From contig JAUXCH010000334.1 of NCBI GenBank assembly GCA_030618975.1, forward strand, positions 1 to 6,020: DNA of 6,020 nucleotides, read 5' to 3'. The position numbers and the translations under genes are program-made. Origin of the DNA: Planctomycetia bacterium (lineage in GTDB: Bacteria; Planctomycetota; PLA2; JAEUHO01). This document shows positions 1 to 6,020 of the stretch, piece by piece. The notes beneath the pieces are model-generated. The model was not told where the DNA came from and ran no database searches. It worked only from the letters and a program-made list of their open reading frames with translations. The number at the start of each line of letters is the position of its first letter. Within the stretch, counting starts at the first letter, position 1.

Positions 1-3000
1 CGATCTCGCGAAGCTCCTCGGGTGCGAGCTTGCCGGCTACGGTCCAGAGGTTGCCCGGATTCACGTTCGTCTCGTTGTCCCGAAACACGACGCGGCCGGT
101 GCCGTCGACGGCACAGACGAGACCTCCGTCCTTCGCGGGGTGCCCCTGGACCAGCGCGGTGAGGCGGTGATCCACGTGGGATCCTCCCGCGCCGATCAGG
201 AATCCGGCCCAGGTGTCCGCCGTACCCGGTGCCTCCGACGGCGGCACGTCGATGACGACGCTCAGCCCGAAGTACCCCGGTTCGTCGTCTGCGATCGAGG
301 CGGTGAGCACGTGGAGCGTACGCATCGGCTGCTTCACGCGCGCCTCCAGGCACTCCGCCCGGCCGTCGTGCAGCCGCCAGTCCTGCACCCGGTTGGCGTA
401 GGTCTCGGGGCCGATCCAGGGCCGCGTGACGTCCTGCGGCCAGACGAGGTGGAAGGAATCGACCTGCTCCACGGCGCGCACGTCGACCTCGGCGAGGGTC
501 GCGTAGTAGGCGCCCCGTGCCTCGCTCTTCGCGACGATCCGGAGGAAGCGTGCCTCTGCGGGATGCGCGAAGGAAATCCGCTGGCGGGCCGACGCGGCCG
601 GTAGCCGACCGGCGGCGGCCTGCTGCCACGTCTCGCCGTCGAGGCTGACGAGAATCTCGTAGTCCGCGATCCAGCCGTTCCTCGAGTCCTGCCGTGGGAG
701 CACCTCGACCCCCTCCAGCCGGAGCGTCTCGCCGAGGTCGATCGTCAGCTCGTGGGGTTGCGCTTCCTTCGTGGTCTGCCAGTTGGTGTGCCAGAACGTG
801 TCGGGATCGCCGTCGAAGGCGTGCTTCGCCCAGCCCTCTCCAGGCTGCTCGCTGTCCACGTGGAAGAGCTTCCACCGGCGCTTGTTCACCTCGATGAGCG
901 GCTCGGTGGCCGCGAGGTCCAGCGAGGCGACGGGGCTCGGGAGCCGTCCCGGGCCCGTCGCGACGGCGCGGATCGCCGCCGCGTCCGTGTACCGGAAGGC
1001 CCGGGTGTAGTGGGCATCCGCATCGGTGGGAGACGACCCGTCGGGCGTGAAGCGGATGCTCGCACCCGGGGTCGGGGTGCTCATGGTCACGACCGCGGCG
1101 CGATCGCGGCGGATCGTGGGCGCGACGGCCACGGGAATGGGCTGGCGCCGCAGTGCCTCCCGGTGGGGCCTGAGACTCACGCGGAACTGCGTGCGCTCCG
1201 GACGCAGGACGTACTCCGGCATCGGACGCGGCCCGCAACTCGCGCCGCCGAGCCCCATCTGGGCGGCGTCGAGGGAGAGGATCATCTCCTTCCTCGGGAC
1301 GAGCGGGACGTAGCGCTTCGGCTGGCCGTTGCGGTGCCGCGAGGCTTCGAGATCCGATGCCTCGTAATGCGTCGCCGTGACGTTCAGCGGCTCGCCCGCG
1401 ACCACGAGCAGCCCGTCGCCGGCTTCGTCGGTGAGAGCGGCCCAGCGCACGTCGGTGCGGTTGCCGTGCTCTTGGGGTCTGACGTAGGGCACGTACGTGC
1501 CCGTGACAGTCGTCTCCCAGAGCGCGATCTCGCAGCTCCTTTTCCTGTCCGGGTAGCTCTCGCCCGGCCCGCGTCCGTACCAGGTGAAGGTCTCGTACTC
1601 GGGCGCCAGGCGCATCTCGAGCCCGAGCTTCGGCAGCGGCGGCAGGTCGCCGATCGGCGTCACGTCGTTGTCGATCACGATCTCGCCGCTTCCGAGCACG
1701 GTGTACGTCGCGTCGTGGAGGAACCCGGCGCCGGCCTTGCCCAGGCACTCGGTGAGCACCCGGAAGCGCAGCGCGCCTATCGGCAGCACGTCGATCTCGT
1801 GGTCGAGCACGCGGCGTTCGAGGGTTTCGAGTCCCGCCTTCTCGAACGCCGAGCGGAACCAGCCGTCGTTGTCGGTCAGCGCCCGGTAGACGTTCAGCAC
1901 CGGGCCCTGCCCGTCGTGCAGCATCTCCTTGCCGTCGTAGACGAGTGACGTGATGCGCGCCTCGTCGTAGTCGTACTCGAGGTCGAACCCCTCCGCATGG
2001 ACGAACAGGTGATGCTCGTTGCCCGCGCTCTCCAATCCGGGCATGGCATCGAGATCGGGAAGCGGGGCGGGCGGAGCCACCCACGGCATCTCGAGCTGTT
2101 CCCACGCGACCTCGTGCCCCGCCTTCGCCCACGGCGCGTCCTCCGTCGTGTGGAAGCCGACGCGCAGGAGGACTTCCGCGCCCGGTTCGTGCTCGAACGG
2201 CTCGAGCTCGACGGGCACCACCGCCATGGCGCCGGGCACGCACGGGAACGGGTCCAACGTGCCTTCCTGGATCACCACCCCGTCCTCCTGGAGGCGCCAG
2301 CGGGGTTGGAAGGCGGACAGGTCGAGGAAGGCGTGACGGTTCGTGGCCACGACGCGTCCCTCGCGGTCGCGGCGAATCCCGATCGGCTGGTAGACCTTGC
2401 CCACCTCGCGGAGCTTCGGCGTGACCTCGCGGTCGGGCCCGACGATGCCGTTGCAGCAGAAGTTGCCGTCGTTGGGGTGGGGTTCGTCGTCGTAGTCGCC
2501 GCCGTAGGCGAAGTACCCGTCGCTTGATCCCTCGATTCGCTTCCGGAGCGCCTGGTCGACCCAGTCCCAGATGCAGCCGCCGATCAGGTTGGGTCGGGCG
2601 TAGATCTCGTCCCAGTACTCCTGGAGGTTGCCGACCGCGTTGCCCATCGCGTGCGCGTACTCGCACATGAGGAAGGGCTTGGGCGAGCCCGACCGGCCCC
2701 GCGACCGAAGCCAGGCGACGCTCGGGTACATGGCGCTGTCGACGTCGCCGACGCTGTTCATCCGCTCGTAGTGGACGGGGCGCGTGTCGTCGATCGCGCG
2801 CAGGGCCTCACGGCACGCGACGAAGTTCCGCCCCGGACCCGCCTCGTTGCCCAGCGACCACAGGATGATGGACGGGTGGTTCTTGTCGCGTTCCACCATG
2901 CGGACGACGCGGTCCACGTGGGCTCGCTCCCACGCCGGGTCGTGCCCGAGCGATTCCTTCCCGTAGCCCATGCCGTGCGACTCGACGTTGGCCTCGTCGA

Positions 3001-4264
3001 TCACGTAGAGCCCGTAGCGGTCGCACAGGTCGTAGAACCGCTCGTCGTTCGGGTAGTGGCTGGTGCGGACGCAGTTCACGTTGAACCGCTTCATCAGCTC
3101 GACGTCCTCGATCATCGACTCGAGGCTCACGGCGTGACCGGTGTCGGGGTCGTGCTCGTGCCGGTTGACGCCCCGGAGCTTCACGGACCGGCCGTTGACG
3201 AACAGCCCCATGCGACCGCGGATCTCGATCTCGCGAAAGCCCACGACGACGCGGCGTGCGTCCACCGTCTCGCCGTCCGGGGCCGTGAGCGTCGTGACGG
3301 TGGTGTACAGATTGGGCGTCTCCGCCGTCCAGCGGCGAGGCCGCCCGGCGCCGAGGTCGAGGTGGACCGTTCGCTCCCCGCCCGCGGGCAGGGGCGGCGT
3401 CTCGACCCGGAGGGTGCGGCCTTCGAAGTGCAGCGTCACCGCGTGCGGCGGCGCATCCGTCCGGCCGAGGTTGGCGACCCGGGCCGCGAGGTGTACGCGC
3501 GCTGACCGGTAGTGCCCCGCCGGCACGAACGGCGTGGTCACGTGCAGGTCGACGAGGTGCACCGGGGGGAGGGAGACCAGGGAGACGGAGCGGAAGATCC
3601 CGCTCAACCGCCACATGTCCTGGTCCTCGAGGTAGCTGCCGTCCGACCAGCGGTAGACCTCGACGGCCAGCACGTTGGGGCCGCGCGTCACGAGGCCCGT
3701 CACGTCGAACTCGGCGGGCGTGCGGCTGCCCTGGCTGTAGCCGACCTTTTGTCCGTTGACCCAGACGTAGAAGGCGGAATCCACGCCCTCGAAGCGGAGC
3801 AGCACGTGGCGCCCGGTCCACGACTCCGGGACCGCGAAGGTGCGCCGGTAGGAGCCGACGGGGTTGTCGGCGTGTCCCACCCGCGGCGGGTCCCGCTCGA
3901 AGGGGTAGCGGACGTTCGTGTAGATGGGGCGGCCGTAGCCGAGAACCTCCTGGTTGGAGGGCACGGAGATCTCGTCCCACGCCGAGTCGTCGTAGCCGAC
4001 CGCCTCGAACCGTATCGGGCGCTCGGCGGGCCGCGGCGCCCAGGCGAAGCGCCACGTCCCGTCGAGCGACAGCACCCACGGCGACGCGGCGCCTCGCCGT
4101 GCGGCGTCGGGATCTGAGTACGGAACGGAGGTCGCGCGAGGCGGCAGCTTGTTCCGTCCGATGACCTGCGGGTTCTCCCAGTCGGGGGCGGCTGGCGGCT
4201 CCGCGGCCGCCGGGAGGGTCCCCAGGAGCGCGAACAGGAGGGCGAGAGGCAGGTGACGTCGCAT
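1..4264 (-). CDS. lacZ: Secreted multidomain GH2 beta-galactosidase with C-terminal sugar-binding modules (3' end outside window)
   Basis: Hydrolyses terminal beta-D-galactosides by the retaining GH2 mechanism, probably in the periplasm or outside the cell. The ATG at 4264 opens a typical signal peptide (MRRHLPLALLFALLG, then LPAAA, cleavage near residue 21). Domains follow E. coli LacZ closely: sugar-binding jelly roll at about 60-225 (YTNVRYPF, RWSDGSYLEDQDMWR), beta-sandwich 228-335, TIM barrel 345-640, domain 4 640-735 and Bgal_small_N 760-1030 (WYGRGPGESYPDR). The acid/base is Glu474 (SLGNEAG), the nucleophile Glu535 (CEYAHAMGN), and Glu428/His430 sit in DEANVESHG. The E. coli W999 position appears as Cys1010 in GGASCGPRP. 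After the enzyme come a chitobiase-C-terminal-like module (1050-1114), an F5/8 type C module (1120-1265) and an uncharacterised beta-rich module from about 1270. E. coli LacZ has 1024 residues; this protein has at least 1421 and no stop in the window. Family and active site are certain; the natural substrate is inferred and could be a polysaccharide side chain. Confidence 0.96.
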   Translation of the reverse strand, partial: MRRHLPLALLFALLGTLPAAAEPPAAPDWENPQVIGRNKLPPRATSVPYSDPDAARRGAASPWVLSLDGTWRFAWAPRPAERPIRFEAVGYDDSAWDEISVPSNQEVLGYGRPIYTNVRYPFERDPPRVGHADNPVGSYRRTFAVPESWTGRHVLLRFEGVDSAFYVWVNGQKVGYSQGSRTPAEFDVTGLVTRGPNVLAVEVYRWSDGSYLEDQDMWRLSGIFRSVSLVSLPPVHLVDLHVTTPFVPAGHYRSARVHLAARVANLGRTDAPPHAVTLHFEGRTLRVETPPLPAGGERTVHLDLGAGRPRRWTAETPNLYTTVTTLTAPDGETVDARRVVVGFREIEIRGRMGLFVNGRSVKLRGVNRHEHDPDTGHAVSLESMIEDVELMKRFNVNCVRTSHYPNDERFYDLCDRYGLYVIDEANVESHGMGYGKESLGHDPAWERAHVDRVVRMVERDKNHPSIILWSLGNEAGPGRNFVACREALRAIDDTRPVHYERMNSVGDVDSAMYPSVAWLRSRGRSGSPKPFLMCEYAHAMGNAVGNLQEYWDEIYARPNLIGGCIWDWVDQALRKRIEGSSDGYFAYGGDYDDEPHPNDGNFCCNGIVGPDREVTPKLREVGKVYQPIGIRRDREGRVVATNRHAFLDLSAFQPRWRLQEDGVVIQEGTLDPFPCVPGAMAVVPVELEPFEHEPGAEVLLRVGFHTTEDAPWAKAGHEVAWEQLEMPWVAPPAPLPDLDAMPGLESAGNEHHLFVHAEGFDLEYDYDEARITSLVYDGKEMLHDGQGPVLNVYRALTDNDGWFRSAFEKAGLETLERRVLDHEIDVLPIGALRFRVLTECLGKAGAGFLHDATYTVLGSGEIVIDNDVTPIGDLPPLPKLGLEMRLAPEYETFTWYGRGPGESYPDRKRSCEIALWETTVTGTYVPYVRPQEHGNRTDVRWAALTDEAGDGLLVVAGEPLNVTATHYEASDLEASRHRNGQPKRYVPLVPRKEMILSLDAAQMGLGGASCGPRPMPEYVLRPERTQFRVSLRPHREALRRQPIPVAVAPTIRRDRAAVVTMSTPTPGASIRFTPDGSSPTDADAHYTRAFRYTDAAAIRAVATGPGRLPSPVASLDLAATEPLIEVNKRRWKLFHVDSEQPGEGWAKHAFDGDPDTFWHTNWQTTKEAQPHELTIDLGETLRLEGVEVLPRQDSRNGWIADYEILVSLDGETWQQAAAGRLPAASARQRISFAHPAEARFLRIVAKSEARGAYYATLAEVDVRAVEQVDSFHLVWPQDVTRPWIGPETYANRVQDWRLHDGRAECLEARVKQPMRTLHVLTASIADDEPGYFGLSVVIDVPPSEAPGTADTWAGFLIGAGGSHVDHRLTALVQGHPAKDGGLVCAVDGTGRVVFRDNETNVNPGNLWTVAGKLAPEELREI

Positions 4265-4271
4265 GGGCCGG

Positions 4272-4277
4272 AGGATA
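4272..4277 (-). promoter_or_regulatory. Possible -10 box of lacZ (leaderless arrangement)
   Basis: On the minus strand the bases read TATCCT, matching four of six positions of the sigma-70 -10 consensus, and end seven bases before the lacZ ATG. Transcription would then start at or next to the ATG. This fits the absence of any GGAGG-like ribosome-binding site upstream of lacZ, where the bases are CCTCCGGCCC. No good -35 box was found at 16-18 bases, so the call is weak. Confidence 0.25.
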
Positions 4278-4288
4278 CCGATGCGGCC

Positions 4289-4318
4289 TTGCCCGCGCAC
4301 CCAGGATTGCCCTACGCT
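4289..4318 (+). promoter_or_regulatory. Weak candidate promoter for the esterase gene
   Basis: TTGCCC at 4289-4294 (four of six positions of the -35 consensus) is followed after 18 bases by TACGCT at 4313-4318 (three of six of the -10 consensus). The spacing would place the transcript start near 4325, just upstream of the ribosome-binding site. Matches this weak occur by chance, and the organism's sigma-factor preferences are unknown. Confidence 0.2.
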
Positions 4319-4328
4319 CCGTGCTCCT

Positions 4329-4334
4329 GGGGAG
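4329..4334 (+). promoter_or_regulatory. Ribosome-binding site of the esterase gene
   Basis: GGGGAG lies eight bases before the ATG at 4343, a good Shine-Dalgarno match at normal spacing. It supports this ATG as the start, as does the signal peptide that begins there. Confidence 0.7.
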
Positions 4335-4342
4335 AGACGACC

Positions 4343-5878
4343 ATGCCGAAGACCGTCACCTGCGTCCTGCTGGCCCTTTGCCTCTGCGGGTCGACCGCCC
4401 TCGCGGCAGACACAATCGACGTCCAGGTGGAGACGAAGGACGGGACGACGCTGAGGGGCCGCCTCAAGCTCTCGAGCCTGAAGATGAAGACGGGCTTCGG
4501 ATCCGCCACCGTGGACCCGGGCAAGATCCGGTCGATCCAGTTCGGCGATCCGGACGTGGTCACGACCACCGACGACGTGGAGCTCCGCGGGAAGATCACC
4601 ACCTCCTCCTTCAAGCTGACGACCTCGGACGGGAAGAAGAAGACGCTCAAGACGCGTGCGCTCGCCTCGCTCGTGCGGATGGAGGGGGGCGCGCCCCAGG
4701 GATCGTCCTCCTTCGACGGCCACTGGTCCGGCTCGTGGGGGCCCATGACGTTGAAGCAGAAGGGTCTCACCGTGGAAGGGACCTACGGGTTCCGGGACGA
4801 GTACTCGATCGAAGGCACGGTGAAGGGCAGGGAGCTCCGCTTCGAGTACCGGGACCCCAATGCGCGCGGCGAGGGCGTGTTCGAGCTGTGGGAGGACGGC
4901 AACACCTTCACGGGCACGTTCCAGGCGTCGGGCACGTCGAACAGCAGGTTCTGGGGCGCGTACCGGATCGCGCCGAAGCTGCCGAAGCCGTCGCCGGGGA
5001 AGGTGGTCGAGGGTCAGTCGAAGAGCTGGCTGAACTTCCACCTGCGCGTACCGAAGGACTTCGACGCGTCGAAGAAGTACCCGGCCATCGCCTTCTTCCA
5101 CGGGTCGAACATGACCTCGCGCGCGTACGTCGACACGATCGCCGCGGCGTGGCCGAAGCTCGCCGAGGACACCATCCTCGTCGGCTTCGACGGCGAGAAG
5201 ATCTCGTCCGGGAGCAAGGGCGGGAACCGGGTCTACAACTTCACCTACATCAACTACAGCGGGCCCGACTGGGGCGCGCCCTTCATCCGCCGGCAGAGTC
5301 CTGCGCTCGTGGGCGAGGCCCTGGCCGAGCTGAAGGCCCACTACCCCATCGACCACTGGCTCGCCGGCGGCCACTCCCAGGGCGGGTTCCTGACCTACGC
5401 GATCCTCCAGTACTTCCCGGGCGAGGTGGCCGGCGTCTTCCCCATGTCGTGCAACCTCCTCGTGCAGTGCGAACCCGACAACTTCGAGGACGAGCAGGAG
5501 CGCGCGGCCCAGCGGGCCGTCGCCCTAGCGCCGATCCACGGCAAGGGCGACAACGTCGTAGCGTTCAGCTCCGGCGAGTACTGCCACCAGCGCATGGTGG
5601 ACGGCGGCTTCCCCACCCTCCACTTCTTCACCTCCAACGTCGGTCACCAGTTCGCGCTGCTCCCGGTGGAGGAGGCCGTCCGGTGGCTCGAGACGATGGT
5701 GTCCGGCGACGCGAAGCGGCTGGTCGACCTGGCGGAGACGAGCGTCTCGAAGGGCGCGTACCGCGACGCCCTGGCCGCACTCGATCGGGCGCGGGACGCG
5801 GAGAACGCGGGCGAGGTCCGGGCCGACCTCGACAAGATCGACGCGCAGATCGAGGCGCAGGCGGCCGTGGAAGTGAAG
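4343..5878 (+). CDS. Secreted alpha/beta-hydrolase esterase (PHB depolymerase / feruloyl esterase-like), 3' end disrupted
   Basis: Probably cleaves carboxylic esters outside the cytoplasm, for example acyl or feruloyl groups on polysaccharides. Residues 1-22 are a signal peptide (VLLALCLCGSTALA, cleavage near Ala21/Ala22; no proper lipobox). Residues 24-113 hold two tandem 44-residue beta modules sharing LRG and SS-x-K. Residues 120-212 form a beta-rich module (FDGHWSGSWG) that was not assigned to a family. Residues 225-455 are the esterase: oxyanion-hole HGS at 253-255, nucleophile Ser345 in GGHSQGG, probable acid Asp403 in HGKGDNVV and His435 in VGHQF. The fold resembles LpqC/PHB-depolymerase and dienelactone-hydrolase-type enzymes. 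Residues 460-512 are a charged helical, TPR-like tail. No stop follows: the frame stays open to 6020, but beyond about 5870 it reads the antisense of another gene, so the true C-terminus is missing and the end given is approximate. It lies 78 bases from the divergent lacZ. The hydrolase class is firm; the substrate is inferred. Confidence 0.88.
4412..4681 (+). repeat. Two tandem 44-residue protein modules at the esterase N-terminus
   Basis: Residues 24-67 and 68-113 of the esterase align with one another at a 44-residue offset. Leu-Arg-Gly at 37-39 matches 81-83, Ser-Ser at 44-45 matches 88-89, Lys47 matches Lys91, Thr50 matches Thr94 and Gly53 matches Gly97. Each unit has the pattern of a small beta module: acidic turn, LRG, an SS-x-K strand, then a strand with basic residues. 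The similarity is at protein level, so this is an old duplication rather than a recent DNA repeat. Its role is unknown; surface attachment or substrate binding is possible. Confidence 0.6.
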
Positions 5879-5880
5879 GA
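5855..5880. other. Probable breakpoint joining two convergent hydrolase genes
   Basis: To the left, the plus strand is convincing esterase coding sequence up to about Ala-Gln-Ala-Ala (codons ending near 5866). To the right, the minus strand is convincing hydrolase coding sequence down to the conserved His-Gly (codons at 5864-5869). Two convergent genes should each end in a stop codon, and the hydrolase should have roughly 60-80 more residues after His-Gly. None of this is present, so sequence is missing or wrongly joined here. The two codon registers happen to be exactly antisense, which is why both frames read through the join. Confidence 0.65.
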
Positions 5881-6020
5881 TGGGGCAGGAAACCAGGCCA
5901 ATCCGATCCACGGTTTCGAACTTCGTCCGCGCCAGGCGGCCCACGAAGGGGAACCACGGCACCGTGACCTGAGCCATGTCCGCGACCGACGTGAACGTGG
6001 ACTCGATCACGAGGCCCGCC
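5864..6020 (-). CDS. Internal fragment of an alpha/beta-hydrolase (Bem46/ABHD13-like), both ends missing
   Basis: Reading from 6019 downward, about 52 codons give a sequence typical of this serine-hydrolase family. The strand and loop after the nucleophile elbow read GLVIESTFTSVADMA. Then come PWFPFVGRLARTKFET, the DRIG turn, and the strand CPILHFHG that normally precedes the catalytic Asp loop. The GxSxG nucleophile lies upstream, outside the window. The Asp loop, the catalytic His and the stop should follow His-Gly but are replaced by the antisense of the esterase gene. The frame continues openly to about 5525 but loses all resemblance to the family at 5864. Catalytic function would be lost if the join is real; otherwise the rest of the gene is simply missing from this assembly. 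The family call rests on memory of the conserved pattern, not on a search. Confidence 0.7.

Larger units (their letters stand above)
4265..4342. promoter_or_regulatory. Divergent intergenic region between lacZ and the esterase gene
   Basis: These 78 bases separate two start codons that point away from each other, so both promoters must lie here or inside the opposite coding sequence. No long inverted repeat that would mark an operator was seen. The arrangement allows shared control of the two secreted enzymes, but no regulator gene is present in the window to support this. Confidence 0.6.

Noticed and set aside
1235..1237. Cys1010 in place of E. coli LacZ Trp999 as a sign of a damaged active site
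   Set aside because: The GG-x-SCGP pattern is familiar from other GH2 beta-galactosidases of environmental bacteria, and all main catalytic residues are intact, so this looks like a subfamily variant.
752..1948. A 398-codon plus-strand open frame opposite lacZ
   Set aside because: It is rich in Arg, Val, His and Asp with no recognisable motif, and lies antisense to a clear, conserved LacZ frame. High GC content produces such long shadow frames.
2651..3505. A 284-codon plus-strand open frame and a 423-codon minus-strand frame (2808-4079) over the LacZ catalytic region
   Set aside because: The minus-strand frame with SLGNEAG and CEYAHAMGN is beyond doubt the coding one. The others are Arg/Pro/Ala-rich or Val/His-rich shadows.
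4265..4342. A transcription-factor operator or attenuator hairpin
   Set aside because: No inverted repeat of convincing length was found among these 78 GC-rich bases.
5874..5876. A TGA on the plus strand as the esterase stop after a simple frameshift
   Set aside because: It is out of frame with the esterase. A one-base indel could reach it, but that would not explain the missing C-terminal half of the antisense hydrolase at the same place.
4321..5967. A 548-codon plus-strand open frame over the esterase gene
   Set aside because: It is in a different frame from the esterase with its GGHSQGG motif, has Arg/Gly-rich low-complexity content, and lacks a signal peptide or domain.
5525..6010. The full 161-codon minus-strand frame starting at a GTG at 6010 as one gene
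   Set aside because: The GTG codes for Val inside a conserved strand (GLVIESTF), so it is not a start. Left of 5864 the frame loses all family resemblance and is the antisense of the esterase.

Overview
This is a GC-rich window in which almost every base is protein-coding. It holds two genes transcribed away from each other across a 78-base gap, plus a fragment of a third gene at the right edge. No RNA gene, CRISPR array, insertion sequence or phage gene was found. The organism is probably a free-living bacterium that degrades polysaccharides. Large secreted modular glycosidases, and a secreted esterase that begins with duplicated small beta modules, suggest Planctomycetota or a similar high-GC environmental phylum. 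That placement is an inference, because no taxonomic marker gene is present.

Positions 1-4264, minus strand: one open frame of at least 1421 codons that runs off the left edge. Residues 1 to about 1030 form a complete LacZ-type glycoside hydrolase family 2 beta-galactosidase with a signal peptide and both catalytic glutamates. It is followed by a chitobiase-C-terminal-like module, an F5/8 type C (CBM32-like) sugar-binding module and a further beta-rich module that is cut by the window edge.

Positions 4265-4342: the divergent intergenic region. It carries a clear Shine-Dalgarno sequence for the plus-strand gene but none for lacZ. lacZ instead has a possible -10 box so close to its ATG that its message may be leaderless.

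Positions 4343 to about 5878, plus strand: a secreted alpha/beta-hydrolase esterase with the order signal peptide, two tandem 44-residue modules, a beta-rich module, the esterase domain (Ser345, Asp403, His435) and a helical tail. No stop codon is found before the window ends.

Positions 6020 down to about 5864, minus strand: about 52 codons from the inside of a different alpha/beta-hydrolase. The similarity ends exactly where the esterase coding sequence begins. Neither gene has a proper 3' end, so the sequence around 5855-5880 looks like a breakpoint, either a genomic deletion or inversion or an assembly chimera.

Together, the two divergent genes look like a small locus for extracellular breakdown of a galactose-containing, ester-decorated polysaccharide. 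LacZ would remove beta-linked galactose while its lectin-like modules hold the polymer, and the esterase would remove acyl or feruloyl-type groups.
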